Below are positions 18,593 to 27,264 of a stretch of 64,000 nucleotides of DNA, piece by piece; the first letter of the stretch is position 1, and the number at the start of each line of letters is the position of its first letter. The position numbers and the translations under genes were made by a program. Under the pieces are notes generated by a model that ran no database searches, was not told where the DNA came from, and worked only from the letters and a program-made list of their open reading frames with translations. The DNA lies in contig CACCLU010000003.1 of the NCBI GenBank assembly GCA_902546975.1, positions 1-64,000 on the forward strand, read 5' to 3'. The DNA is from an uncultured Alphaproteobacteria bacterium (GTDB lineage Bacteria; Pseudomonadota; Alphaproteobacteria; HIMB59).

Positions 18593-18727
18593 GTGTCACA
18601 CAAAGATAAACTTTATCTTAAGTTATCAAAAATACTTTATAATTCAGTTGAAGTTGCCCAAATTTTTAACGATTTCAAATCAGATTTTAAAAAATTAAAG
18701 AAATATTTAATCAACAGAAAAGATTAA
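18593..18727 (+). CDS. UbiK-like (BMFP family) mini-protein
   Basis: A 44-residue reading frame from GTG at 18593, divergent from lgt across 25 bases. The helix LYLKLSKILYNSVEVAQIF, then a charged helix ending KKLKKYLI, fits the start of UbiK/BMFP proteins, which have a DLA+LA.gA.G...g.R.E.E pattern and form coiled-coil oligomers that help ubiquinone synthesis. Alphaproteobacteria often have a UbiK-family gene divergent from lgt and before YbjN, which supports the call. It is about half the usual length (80-100), so the C-terminal coiled coil is reduced. A longer frame reaching back into lgt is unlikely. Confidence 0.5.
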   Translation: MSHKDKLYLKLSKILYNSVEVAQIFNDFKSDFKKLKKYLINRKD

Positions 18728-18800
18728 ATTTAACCATAATTAAGTAATTTAATACTATATATAGTATTTACTAAGATAAGTAATGTGATACATATTGTGT

Positions 18801-19256
18801 ATGTCTCAAAAAAACATTGATTCTAGCCCCATTTCTATTCTCGAAGATATTTTCAATGTTAAACAGTTATCTAAAAACAACGTAAACAACGATATTTCCC
18901 TTTTAACGGAGATCCATGAGCATAAAGTAATAATGGACTTTCAATGGATTGATGATTTAAAAGTTCTCATATCATCATTTAGCATTGATAATTATGAATA
19001 TAGTTTTCTTACCAATCATATGAGTAAAATTAACAATAGTCTGGTTATTGGTACACTTAAACAAAATAATAATAATAAAATTATTTATAGACATAGTCTT
19101 CCAATTTCAGGAAAAGTAACCACAGAAGACATTAGAAGTTATTTAGAAAATATATTATCTGAATTTAATCACCTTGTTTCAGTATTACTTAAGGGCGATA
19201 AAGTTGTTGAGACTACTCAAATTTTCATTAATCAAAAAATTGTCGGCCACGCTTAA
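18801..19256 (+). CDS. YbjN-domain protein
   Basis: This 151-residue protein (ATG at 18801; a TTG two codons earlier is less likely) shows the YbjN pattern: an N-terminal helix SPISILEDIF, a strand hairpin VIMDFQWIDDLKVLISSF, a helix with a short ...NHMSKINNSLVIGTL segment, and a C-terminal helix then VVETTQIF. YbjN folds resemble type III secretion chaperones, and the family has been linked to stress responses; the biochemical role is unknown. Position between the UbiK-like gene and proC agrees with alphaproteobacterial gene order. Its 3' end overlaps proC. Confidence 0.6.
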   Translation: MSQKNIDSSPISILEDIFNVKQLSKNNVNNDISLLTEIHEHKVIMDFQWIDDLKVLISSFSIDNYEYSFLTNHMSKINNSLVIGTLKQNNNNKIIYRHSLPISGKVTTEDIRSYLENILSEFNHLVSVLLKGDKVVETTQIFINQKIVGHA

Positions 19257-20037
19257 GCCAAAAGTACTTTTTATAGGTTTTGGACACCTCGCTAAATCTT
19301 TATTATCTAAAAAACTACTAAACTCTGTAAACATTCACGCATTAAATTCGAAAGGTGTAATAAAAAATATTAACTTAAAAAAAAAAATATTAAATTTCAA
19401 TAATGATTATAAATATATATTTTTACTTGTTCGACCAAAAACATTCCTAACTTCTGGAAATCAATTTCAGAAATATCTTTCAAAAGAAACCTTGGTAATT
19501 TCTTGTATGGCTGGTATTAATTTATCAACGATTGAAAAAACCTTAAAATCAAAAAAAATTATAAGAATTATGCCAAATGTAATGGCTTTAAATAATAAAT
19601 CTCAAACTCATATTTATATGAAAAATAAAAATTTATTTGATAGTAAACTAAAAAAAATATTATTCACTTTCGGAACAATTATTAATGTTAGAAATGAAGA
19701 TCAAATTAATTTTGCTACATCAGTTTTTGGCAGTGGACCAGCATTTATTGCATATATAGTAAATATTTTCGTTAAAGCATCGAAAAAACTTGCTAAGCCC
19801 TATCATATGAATGAAAAAGATGTAATAGAATTATTCAAAAATGTATTAGAAACTAATTATTCATCTAAAATGTTAGATGATTTTGTAAGATCTATTTCTA
19901 GTAAGAAAGGGACTACAGAAGCTGGAGTTAATTATATTAAATCACAAAATATAGAGAAAATAATATATACTACACTTCAAAGGGCTTACCAAAGATCAAA
20001 GGAAATAGATAGTGAGAAGAAAAACACAAAATCTTAA
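19240..20037 (+). CDS. proC: Pyrroline-5-carboxylate reductase
   Basis: ProC makes the last step of proline synthesis, reducing pyrroline-5-carboxylate with NAD(P)H. The Rossmann motif FIGFGHLAKSLL is close to the start, VISCMAGIN near residue 85, IIRIMPNVM near residue 105, FGSGPAF near residue 162, and the family signature SSKKGTTEAG near residue 228. No ATG is near; TTG at 19240 gives a 265-residue protein that begins six residues before the first beta strand and overlaps the YbjN gene by 17 bases. Earlier in-frame TTG codons would add a non-conserved leader. The start is therefore an inference. Confidence 0.88.
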   Translation: MSATLKPKVLFIGFGHLAKSLLSKKLLNSVNIHALNSKGVIKNINLKKKILNFNNDYKYIFLLVRPKTFLTSGNQFQKYLSKETLVISCMAGINLSTIEKTLKSKKIIRIMPNVMALNNKSQTHIYMKNKNLFDSKLKKILFTFGTIINVRNEDQINFATSVFGSGPAFIAYIVNIFVKASKKLAKPYHMNEKDVIELFKNVLETNYSSKMLDDFVRSISSKKGTTEAGVNYIKSQNIEKIIYTTLQRAYQRSKEIDSEKKNTKS

Positions 20038-20509
20038 TAAAACAAATTTAAAAAAACTCAATAGCATGGCTCATTTAAAGAGCTTTCCCTCTAAAATTAA
20101 ATCAATTAGTTCAGATTACCAAGACCTCAATATTTTTATTAAAGATTTTGAAAATTTTATTTCTACTGAATTAAAAGTCCCTTCTAAAGACCTTTCCACA
20201 CAAGACAAAATTTTTGAAGGTATCATTAATAGATTAGATTTTCTGAATGATTATAAAAATATAACATTAAGAATTTATTTGGAGTCACAGAAAAAACCCA
20301 AATATTTTTTAAATTTGTCAAAAAATATTAATAACTATTTTAATTTATTTCTTAATTCTCAAGCTGAAAAAATAATAAGTAACATTATTTACTTATATGC
20401 TTTTAATGTTTGGATTGAAGATAATAATAGTATGGACAAAACTATGGCTTCTATAGGAAATGCCTTTGATAACATTAATAAAGTAAAGTCATTTATTAGA
20501 AAACGATGA
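20012..20509 (+). CDS. COQ9/TetR-C-like helical protein
   Basis: A 165-residue all-helical protein. The middle segment TQDKIFEGIINRLDFLNDYK and the late segment FNVWIEDNNSMDKTMASIGNAFDNINKV match the RLFDVLM.RFDALQ..R and W..D.SPD...TMA.LDR.L.R motifs of the TetR-like family related to COQ9. The N-terminal helices resemble a worn-down TetR helix-turn-helix, so DNA binding is doubtful. The GTG start at 20012 overlaps proC by 26 bases; an ATG at 20066 is possible but would cut the first helix. It overlaps csaA by 4 bases. A second COQ9 homologue lies at 48.9 kb. Function unknown; ubiquinone synthesis or regulation are both possible. Confidence 0.5.
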   Translation: MRRKTQNLNKTNLKKLNSMAHLKSFPSKIKSISSDYQDLNIFIKDFENFISTELKVPSKDLSTQDKIFEGIINRLDFLNDYKNITLRIYLESQKKPKYFLNLSKNINNYFNLFLNSQAEKIISNIIYLYAFNVWIEDNNSMDKTMASIGNAFDNINKVKSFIRKR

Positions 20510-20838
20510 TTAATTATTCTGACTTTGAAAAAGTTGATATCAGAGTTGGAACGGTGATCGAAGCAAAACTAAACAAAAAATCAAGCAATCCCAGCTTATA
20601 TTTACTTATAGATTTTGGCGAAAAGATTGGTAAAAAAATAACGTCAGCACAGCTTACCAAATACTATCTTCCGGAGGAATTAATTGGTAAGCAAGTAGCT
20701 GCAGTTATAAACTTTCCACCAAAGCAAATTGGTAAAATGATTTCTGAGGTGCTGGTCTTGGGTTTTCCTGATGATGAAAATAATCCGGTATTAGTAATGC
20801 CCTCAATTAAAATTCCAAATGGTGGTAAGCTTTTTTAA
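20506..20838 (+). CDS. csaA: tRNA-binding protein CsaA
   Basis: CsaA is a small dimeric protein with the tRNA-binding OB fold found at the C-terminus of some methionyl-tRNA synthetases; it has been described as a secretion chaperone. The start DFEKVDIRVGTVIEA is diagnostic, followed by LLIDFGEKIGKKITSAQL and VAAVINFPPKQIGKMISEVLVLG. The 110-residue length is exactly typical. It overlaps the upstream gene by ATGA and stops 2 bases from the convergent histidine-kinase stop. Confidence 0.94.
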   Translation: MINYSDFEKVDIRVGTVIEAKLNKKSSNPSLYLLIDFGEKIGKKITSAQLTKYYLPEELIGKQVAAVINFPPKQIGKMISEVLVLGFPDDENNPVLVMPSIKIPNGGKLF

Positions 20839-20840
20839 AC

Positions 20841-22082
20841 CTAAATTTGTAATATAACAGTTACTTTTAAGCCGCCATGTGAAGATTTTTGGAAATTTAA
20901 TTCTCCATTATTTAATTTTATAAGTTTTTGAACAATAGATAGACCTAATCCAGTACCTTGATTTAATTGATCAGAGCCTTTAACAAAAGGCCTTATCAAT
21001 TGTTCTTGTGATAAATTTGTACCTGGGCCATTATCCTCAATCTCTATTTTCCAAATATTATTTAAAATATTTGAACTTATAAAAATTTTTTCTGCAAATT
21101 TATTGGCATTGTCTAGTATGTTCATTATAGCCCTAGTTATTTGGTTTTTTCTGATAAATATTTGATTTGAATTATTAATTAAAATTTGAAGTTTAGGATA
21201 ATTTTGAGTTAAGTTGGATATAAAATCAGAAGTATTAATCTCATCTAAATTTTCATTTTTTTCATTTTTAATAAAGTCTAGATAATGATTAAGCATAATA
21301 TTCATTTCTGAAATATTTTGAGAAATCGAGTTTTTTAATGTTTCGCTATTAATTTCTTCAATCATTAGATTTATTCTCGTAAGTGGTGTCTTCAAATCAT
21401 GACTAATACCAGCCAACATATTTCTTTGATTATCGAGAGTACTATTTATGTTATTATGCATATTATTAAAGTCTTTAATTAAACCTCTAACCTCTGACGA
21501 TCCAGTCGGTTTTAAATTTGGAGTTTCAATACCTCTTCCAAAACTTCTTGTAATGATTCCAAGTCTTTTAAGTGGTTGAATTTGTTTTTTTATAAATAAA
21601 TATGAAATTAAAGACAAAATAATACTTACAGCAATCGTCCATAGAAAAAAACCACCAACAGTTTTAGTCTCAACTCTTTTCTTTGGAACTAAATAAAAAA
21701 ATTCTAATTTTTTTTTATCAAAAAATATAAAGTGGGTTTGATTTTGTAGGACTTCAAAATTTCCAGATAATTGATTAAGAGAATTTTTCATTCGTTTTTT
21801 AAATATCCAATTAGAAACCTCTTCAGTTTTAGTGAAATCTAAAGTATCAGTTCTAATAATTTGTAAAGTATTTGCATAATTATTTATAGAGGGAGAGTCT
21901 TTTTTCATTTCCAAGATTTTTATTTCATTAGAAATTGACTGAGCACTTCTTTTTAATACTAAATCCCAGTGTAATTCAAAAAATATAATAATTCCTATGA
22001 TTTGAACTAATACTATTGGTATAGTTATTAGATAAACTGATCTTACTAAAAGGCTCTCTGAAAAATTTTTCCATTTAAACAT
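20841..22082 (-). CDS. EnvZ-type sensor histidine kinase
   Basis: A membrane sensor kinase of 413 residues from ATG at 22080-22082 (a TTG one codon earlier is less likely). Transmembrane segments lie near residues 12-34 and 145-165, enclosing a periplasmic domain of about 110 residues; a HAMP linker follows. The H-box is LAGISHDLKTPLTRINLM, the N-box IMNILDNANKF, and the G-boxes EDNGPGTNL and GTGLGLSIV. The gene follows the OmpR-type regulator with shared TGATG, so it is the evident partner. Signal unknown. Because the regulator resembles PetR, control of respiratory genes such as petABC is a reasonable hypothesis. Confidence 0.9.
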   Translation of the reverse strand: MFKWKNFSESLLVRSVYLITIPIVLVQIIGIIIFFELHWDLVLKRSAQSISNEIKILEMKKDSPSINNYANTLQIIRTDTLDFTKTEEVSNWIFKKRMKNSLNQLSGNFEVLQNQTHFIFFDKKKLEFFYLVPKKRVETKTVGGFFLWTIAVSIILSLISYLFIKKQIQPLKRLGIITRSFGRGIETPNLKPTGSSEVRGLIKDFNNMHNNINSTLDNQRNMLAGISHDLKTPLTRINLMIEEINSETLKNSISQNISEMNIMLNHYLDFIKNEKNENLDEINTSDFISNLTQNYPKLQILINNSNQIFIRKNQITRAIMNILDNANKFAEKIFISSNILNNIWKIEIEDNGPGTNLSQEQLIRPFVKGSDQLNQGTGLGLSIVQKLIKLNNGELNFQKSSHGGLKVTVILQI

Positions 22083-22750
22083 CAAATAAAAATTTTGTAT
22101 CCTTTTCCATGAACTGATCTAATAATGTCTTTAAGATTACACTCTTTTTTAAGTTTTAATCTTAATCTAGAAATTTGCATATCACCGCTTCTTGATAGAT
22201 AATCCAATCCTAATTCTGTATTTAATAAATCTCTAGTTAAATACTGATGTGAATTATTTATTAAAAGTTTTAAGATTTTTACCTCATTACTTGAAAGGTT
22301 TATATTTTGATTTTTAAATAATAATTTTTCTTTTTTCAGATCAAACTCAGTATCATTTCCAAAATTTACTAAATCAAGCGATTGTTTTTTTGAGATATTT
22401 TTTTCTATTTTTAGTAATAACTCCCTTGAGTCAAAAGGTTTGCCAATATAATCCTCAGCTCCAAGCTCTAATCCTGTAACTCTGTCATCAACATTACTCA
22501 ATGCAGAGAGAAAAATTACTGGTGTATTAACTCTATTTTTAATTGAGTTTTCATAAAAATCTAAACCAGTGCTATCAGGAAGCGTTACATCTAAAATTAT
22601 TAGATCGAATAAAAATAATTTAACTAATTTTTTTGCCTCTTCAATGTTTACAGCTTTAGATACAACATAATCATTATTTACTAATAATTTTTCTATTAGA
22701 GCTTGGAGTGTCTCATCGTCTTCAACTAAAAGTATGTGTTTATCATTCAT
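22082..22750 (-). CDS. OmpR-family response regulator, PetR-like
   Basis: The receiver domain has the acidic pair in LLVEDDETL, the phospho-acceptor Asp in LIILDVTLPDSTG (near residue 53) and the switch lysine in GAEDYIGKPFD (near residue 103). The winged-helix output domain covers about residues 130-222, ending ...IIRSVHGKGYKIFI as in OmpR/PhoB. It lies between a MarR-like gene and the sensor kinase and overlaps both by single bases. The MarR-OmpR pair next to ilvE matches PetP/PetR of Rhodobacter, where PetR is needed for cytochrome bc1 expression. Orthology is inferred from order and family, not from a tree. Confidence 0.9.
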   Translation of the reverse strand: MNDKHILLVEDDETLQALIEKLLVNNDYVVSKAVNIEEAKKLVKLFLFDLIILDVTLPDSTGLDFYENSIKNRVNTPVIFLSALSNVDDRVTGLELGAEDYIGKPFDSRELLLKIEKNISKKQSLDLVNFGNDTEFDLKKEKLLFKNQNINLSSNEVKILKLLINNSHQYLTRDLLNTELGLDYLSRSGDMQISRLRLKLKKECNLKDIIRSVHGKGYKIFI

Positions 22751-23166
22751 TACAAAGACTCTATTATGTTAATGAAACCAGACATATTTTTTGGTTCAGT
22801 TTTTTTAAAGATTTTAATAATTTTTTCGTTTATTTTATCAGTTGTTCTTTGAATTAATTCCTCTCCATTTTGAGTAATTAATATTTTTTTATCATGTAAC
22901 TTTAATACGTTTTTCATTTGTAAGTCTTTTAATATCAAATTTAAATTTTGTTTTTTTAAAAAAACTTTATTTGCTATATCAATTTTTCTCTTAAATCCTT
23001 TTTTAATCTCTAAAATGACTATCAATTCATTAAATGTTAAATTATTTAATTCACAACAAATTTGAATTTCTTTTTGAAGGGATTTATATGATCTATGTAA
23101 GCCTAAAATTATTTCCAAAATATTTTCTTTTTTAAAATATAAAGTATCGGCAAAACTTAAATTCAT
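22750..23166 (-). CDS. MarR-family regulator, PetP-like
   Basis: A 138-residue helical protein with a winged-helix core: LTFNELIVILEIKKGFKRKIDIANKVFLKKQNLNLILKDL forms the predicted recognition region and LHDKKILITQNGEELIQ the wing. MarR proteins bind DNA as dimers and often respond to small ligands; here the pairing with an OmpR-type regulator suggests the two act together as PetP/PetR do. Sequence is diverged and lysine-rich. The stop overlaps the regulator start (TAATG). It is divergent from ilvE across 59 bases, which must contain promoters for both. Confidence 0.75.
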   Translation of the reverse strand: MNLSFADTLYFKKENILEIILGLHRSYKSLQKEIQICCELNNLTFNELIVILEIKKGFKRKIDIANKVFLKKQNLNLILKDLQMKNVLKLHDKKILITQNGEELIQRTTDKINEKIIKIFKKTEPKNMSGFINIIESL

Positions 23167-23225
23167 AAGATATAAATATAATTATATTGTGAATTTAAAT
23201 AAATAATATTACATTATTTCGAATT

Positions 23226-24113
23226 ATGGAAATTATCCCTTTTGATAAAAGAATTGGTTTTATTTGGTATAATGGTGAGTTTGTTGAATGGCAAAATGCT
23301 ACCACTCATGTCTTAAATCATGGACTTCATTATGGTAGTTGCGTTTTTGAAGGACTCAGGGTTTATGGCGAAAAAATTTATGAATTAGAAAAACATACTG
23401 ATAGATTATTTTTTTCTGCTCAAAGAATGGGAATAGAAGTACCATATTCAAAAGATGAAATAAATAATGCTCAAGAAGCGACAATAAAAAAAATGAACAT
23501 AAAGTATGGTTATGTTCGCCCAGTGATTTGGAGAGGAAGTGAAATGATGGCTATCTCTGCACAGAAGAATAAAATAAATGTAGCCGTTGCTACTTGGGAA
23601 TGGCCTAGTTATTTTACTAAAGAAGACCGATTAAAAGGCATATCCCTTCAAACAGCTGTGTGGAAAAGACCCCCACCAGATTGCATACCAACTGACACTA
23701 AAGCTGCTGGTCTATATATGATTTGTACTTTAAGTAAGCATGAAGCTGAAAAAAATGGATTTACAGATGCTTTGATGCTTGATTATAAAGGTAGAGTAAG
23801 TGAGTCTACTGGATCAAATATTTTTTTGGTAATTAATGGAGAAATTCATACTCCCGTGCCTGATTGTTTTTTAAATGGAATTACACGTCAGGCTGTCATT
23901 GAAATTGCTAGAAATGAAGGTATCAAAGTTATTGAAAGAGATATATACCCAGATGAAATAAAAAATGCTGAAGAAATTTTCCTAACAGGCTCTGCTGTAG
24001 AAGTAACCCCAGTAGGAAAAATAGATAATCAAACTTTTAAAGTTGGAAATATTACAGCTAAGATTTCAAGTCTATATATGAAAGAGGTAGACCCCAACTA
24101 CAAAGATAATTAA
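23226..24113 (+). CDS. ilvE: Branched-chain amino acid aminotransferase
   Basis: IlvE exchanges amino groups between glutamate and the keto acids of leucine, isoleucine and valine. It is a fold-type IV PLP enzyme: GLHYGSCVFEGLRVY near residue 38, the PLP lysine in DTKAAGLYM near residue 158, ESTGSNIFLV near residue 198, and LNGITRQAVIEIA and EIFLTGSAVEVTPV toward the end. The 295-residue length is normal. It is divergent from the MarR/OmpR/kinase trio, and its stop overlaps moaE in TTAA. Confidence 0.95.
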   Translation: MEIIPFDKRIGFIWYNGEFVEWQNATTHVLNHGLHYGSCVFEGLRVYGEKIYELEKHTDRLFFSAQRMGIEVPYSKDEINNAQEATIKKMNIKYGYVRPVIWRGSEMMAISAQKNKINVAVATWEWPSYFTKEDRLKGISLQTAVWKRPPPDCIPTDTKAAGLYMICTLSKHEAEKNGFTDALMLDYKGRVSESTGSNIFLVINGEIHTPVPDCFLNGITRQAVIEIARNEGIKVIERDIYPDEIKNAEEIFLTGSAVEVTPVGKIDNQTFKVGNITAKISSLYMKEVDPNYKDN

Positions 24114-24571
24114 TTAATAACATCTTTCCATTTTAACATTTTTTCATTATCTAAATTTTTTTGTAATACTATTTCTTTTTTATCATTATTTAATAAATGA
24201 AATTTCCAAAAAGCTACATCTATCTTTAAGCTATCAATCACAAATTCACAAGCTTCTATGGCGTTTGCACGATGAGAAGAAGCAGTAATTACTAAGACAA
24301 TTTTTTCTCCTAAATCTAATTTTCCTATTCGGTGAATTATTAAACATTCATTTAGTTTCCAAATACTTAATGCTTTACTTCTTATTTTTTTAAGCTGAGT
24401 TAATGCTAATTCTTCATAACACTCCAAATAAATTCCTTTTATTTTCTTATTTGATGAGCTTAAATCAGATCTAACTGTTCCCAGGAAAAAACTGTACGCA
24501 CCATTTGTGTTGGATGAAACACATTTAAATTCTGTTTCTAGATCAAAATTATCATTCGTTATTTTAATCAT
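24110..24571 (-). CDS. moaE: Molybdopterin synthase catalytic subunit
   Basis: MoaE with MoaD converts cyclic pyranopterin monophosphate to molybdopterin. FFLGTVRSD near residue 29 and YLECYEELA near residue 48 start the fold. IHRIGKLDLGEKIVLV near residue 80 and SSHRANAIEACEFVIDSLKIDVAFWKF near residue 100 contain the conserved arginine and lysines of the active site. The 153-residue length is typical. It overlaps moaD by one base, as the last gene of uvrC-pgsA-moaD-moaE, a known alphaproteobacterial arrangement. Confidence 0.95.
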   Translation of the reverse strand: MIKITNDNFDLETEFKCVSSNTNGAYSFFLGTVRSDLSSSNKKIKGIYLECYEELALTQLKKIRSKALSIWKLNECLIIHRIGKLDLGEKIVLVITASSHRANAIEACEFVIDSLKIDVAFWKFHLLNNDKKEIVLQKNLDNEKMLKWKDVIN

Positions 24572-24825
24572 TATCCACCTGTAACGGGAGGTAACAAAGC
24601 TAATATATCACCATTATTTAGTGTTTGATTATCATCATTTATTTCCGTCAAGTTTAAAAAATATTTTACGCTCTTATCTTCAAATATTTCTTGAAATACA
24701 GGGTCTTTTGAAATGAGGTTATTTTTCAATTCTTTAAAACTTATTGTTTGGTTTAATTCAATTAAGTCATGACTTTTTTTAAGTTTTACTCTTATCCAAG
24801 AAAAATATTTTAATGTAATATTCAA
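24571..24825 (-). CDS. moaD: Molybdopterin synthase sulfur carrier subunit
   Basis: An 84-residue ubiquitin-fold protein that ends in VTGG, the C-terminal Gly-Gly that is adenylylated and thiocarboxylated to donate sulfur to MoaE. The core NNGDILALLPPVTGG is the family C-terminus. It overlaps pgsA by 4 bases and moaE by one, so translation is probably coupled. Confidence 0.95.
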   Translation of the reverse strand: MNITLKYFSWIRVKLKKSHDLIELNQTISFKELKNNLISKDPVFQEIFEDKSVKYFLNLTEINDDNQTLNNGDILALLPPVTGG

Positions 24826-25376
24826 ATATGTTTAAGACCTTTTGCTACATAATTATATCCAGATAACAAAGTAATTATAGCGGCTAGCCATAATGTGATT
24901 AAGCCAAAATTCCACAGAAAATCATTTAATTCAAAACCTAATCCTATTATGAGAATAGATAAACTAACCATTTGAAATGTAGTTTTATATTTAGCTAGTT
25001 TGCTTACTGGCATATCAGTATTTAGTTTAGCTAAAAATTCTCTTAAACCAGAAATTGCAATTTCTCTTAATAAAATAATTATGGCTGGAATTACATGAAT
25101 GTCCGCAATTACTCTCGTGTCTATCAAAACTATGATGACAGCTGCTATTAATAGTTTATCAGCGATAGGATCAAGTAAAGTACCAAGCCTAGATGATTGA
25201 TTCAATGTTCTTGCTAAATATCCATCAAAATAATCAGATATAGATGAAACTATAAAAAGTAATCCTGCAACAAGAACTACTTTAGAATTATCGGAGAACA
25301 GTAAATATAAAATTATGGGAATTAAAATAATTCTTACAAAAGTAATAATATTTGGAATAGTGTAAATTTTAGCCAT
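24822..25376 (-). CDS. pgsA: CDP-diacylglycerol-glycerol-3-phosphate 3-phosphatidyltransferase
   Basis: PgsA makes phosphatidylglycerol phosphate, the committed step to phosphatidylglycerol and cardiolipin. The CDP-alcohol phosphotransferase motif D..DG...R........G...D...D is read at SDYFDGYLARTLNQSSRLGTLLDPIADKLL around residues 46-75. About five hydrophobic helices follow the pattern of the family, and LREIAISGLREFLA near residue 105 is typical of PgsA. The 184-residue length is normal. It overlaps uvrC by 8 bases. Confidence 0.94.
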   Translation of the reverse strand: MAKIYTIPNIITFVRIILIPIILYLLFSDNSKVVLVAGLLFIVSSISDYFDGYLARTLNQSSRLGTLLDPIADKLLIAAVIIVLIDTRVIADIHVIPAIIILLREIAISGLREFLAKLNTDMPVSKLAKYKTTFQMVSLSILIIGLGFELNDFLWNFGLITLWLAAIITLLSGYNYVAKGLKHI

Positions 25377-27171
25377 TTATCTTATCCAATATAGCCTTAA
25401 TATTTTTCGAATTTAATCCTTTTATTTGAACTAACTCATCTCTGTTAGCTTTCTTTAGATTTTGAACACTTCCGAAAAAATTGATGACTCTCATTTTTTT
25501 TATTTTCCCAATGCCAGATATATCATCTAAAAAACTTGTTTTTAGGGAGTCGGACATCCTTTTCATGCTATTTTTTTTGGATAATTTGTGAGCTTGATCT
25601 CTCATTTTTTGAATAAAACCTTCTATTTGAGGGCTATCCCTCAACGATAGATTTTTTTCACTTAGAGTATGATATCTGTCAAATCTAAAATCTCGTTTAA
25701 AACCTTTAGACACCCCAATTAACTTTATACTTTCACTAATACCGCTTTCTTCAATAATTTCTTCGCAAATTTTCAAGTAAGGTTGACCCCCGTCAATAAT
25801 TATTAAATCTGGTAAAATTTTATCATCTTTGGAGAAACGAGATTTAAACACCTTCCGCATTAAATCTGCATCACCAAACTTTTTTAAATCATAATCTTTA
25901 AATTTATATGTTCTAGAGTCTTTTATACTAAAACCCTCTTTATTAAATACTACATATGATGCCACAGCATAGTTGTTACCGAAAAAGCTATTATCGTAAG
26001 CCTCAACACGTTCAATTTTATTATTAATATTAAACCTTTTTTCCATTAAAGTTAAAATTTCTTGATTATTAATAAATTTTTGTTTTTGAAGATTTACTTC
26101 TTTATCATTTCTTTTTGCGGTAAGTTTCGAAATTTTCTGAACACCATTAATTTTGCTACTTTTTAGAAATACATCAATCTTATAATTATCTCTCATAATT
26201 GACTTTAATTCATTATATCCGTTAATTTTTTTTGAAATTATTATTTTATTAGGTCTGAAGTTTTTTAAATAAAATTGAATAATTAAAGAGGTAAGGTCTA
26301 TATCATCTTCAAACTTTTCAGAATAGTAAATTAAATTTCCACCAAGATATCGCCCATACCTTATGAAACCAATGTATATTGAGAAATATTTTTTATCATC
26401 AATATGGATATAGTCATAATTTGTATCTTGAGTGCTGATTTTCACCTCCTCCCTAATGATAAAATTTAAAGATTGTATACTATCTCTTAGCTCTGCTGCC
26501 TTTTCATAGTTTTGACTTTCACTAAAATAAACCATTTGTTTTTCTAATTTATCAAATATTTTTTTTTGCCCTCCTTGAAAAAATTTAACTGTATCATCAA
26601 CTTGATTTTTGTATTCATTTTGGCTAACTTTATTTACGCATGGAGCGGAGCATTGTTTTAAGTCATAAAGTAGGCATGCCCGTTTTCTATTTTTAAACTC
26701 TAAGTCACTACAACTCCTTAACTTAAAAGATTTCTGCAAGATTTTTATGACTTTGTCTGTTTTTAACGCAGAGGTAAATGGACCAAATACTTTATCCTCA
26801 TTAGAAAATTCATTTCTAAATCTTGTTAGTCTTGGAAAGTCACCTTTAGTAATTTTAATTAATGGAAAGCTCTTATCATCTTTTAAACGAATATTATATC
26901 TTGGTGAAAATTTCTTGATAAGTAAAGCCTCTAATAATAATGCATTTCTTTCAGACTCTGTTAGCTCAAAATCAATATTTACTGTTTGTGAAACCATTTT
27001 TTGAAGTCTTCTTGGAAGTTTTGGTAGATTACCGTAATTAGATAATCTCCTTTTGATATTAATAGCTTTTCCTATATAGATCGGGTTATCTTTTTTATTT
27101 TTAAAAAGATAAACCCCTGAACTTTGAGGTGCGTCTTTTATTCTGTTTTTAAGAATTTCAAGGCCAATCAT
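25369..27171 (-). CDS. uvrC: Excinuclease ABC subunit C
   Basis: UvrC makes both incisions in nucleotide excision repair. The GIY-YIG nuclease domain for the 3' cut is at the N-terminus (SGVYLFKNKKDNPIYIGKA). Clustered cysteines near residues 155-180 precede a UVR helix (SQNYEKAAELRDSIQSL, near residue 217) that contacts UvrB. The RNase H-like domain for the 5' cut carries the Asp in EAYDNSFFG (near residue 395) and LIIDGGQPYL (near residue 460). A helix-hairpin-helix pair closes the protein. At 600 residues it is full length. uvrB lies 10 kb downstream in this window. Confidence 0.96.
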   Translation of the reverse strand: MIGLEILKNRIKDAPQSSGVYLFKNKKDNPIYIGKAINIKRRLSNYGNLPKLPRRLQKMVSQTVNIDFELTESERNALLLEALLIKKFSPRYNIRLKDDKSFPLIKITKGDFPRLTRFRNEFSNEDKVFGPFTSALKTDKVIKILQKSFKLRSCSDLEFKNRKRACLLYDLKQCSAPCVNKVSQNEYKNQVDDTVKFFQGGQKKIFDKLEKQMVYFSESQNYEKAAELRDSIQSLNFIIREEVKISTQDTNYDYIHIDDKKYFSIYIGFIRYGRYLGGNLIYYSEKFEDDIDLTSLIIQFYLKNFRPNKIIISKKINGYNELKSIMRDNYKIDVFLKSSKINGVQKISKLTAKRNDKEVNLQKQKFINNQEILTLMEKRFNINNKIERVEAYDNSFFGNNYAVASYVVFNKEGFSIKDSRTYKFKDYDLKKFGDADLMRKVFKSRFSKDDKILPDLIIIDGGQPYLKICEEIIEESGISESIKLIGVSKGFKRDFRFDRYHTLSEKNLSLRDSPQIEGFIQKMRDQAHKLSKKNSMKRMSDSLKTSFLDDISGIGKIKKMRVINFFGSVQNLKKANRDELVQIKGLNSKNIKAILDKING

Positions 27172-27264
27172 AAGTCTATATTACAGACATTTTATAAATC
27201 ACAAAAAAAATTAATAAGTTTCTAATCAAAAAATAGATAGTATAAATAAATATTATATTAAAAC

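Noticed and set aside
19174-19239. Earlier TTG start for proC
   Set aside because: It would add 22 residues before the first Rossmann strand, read in another frame over conserved YbjN sequence.
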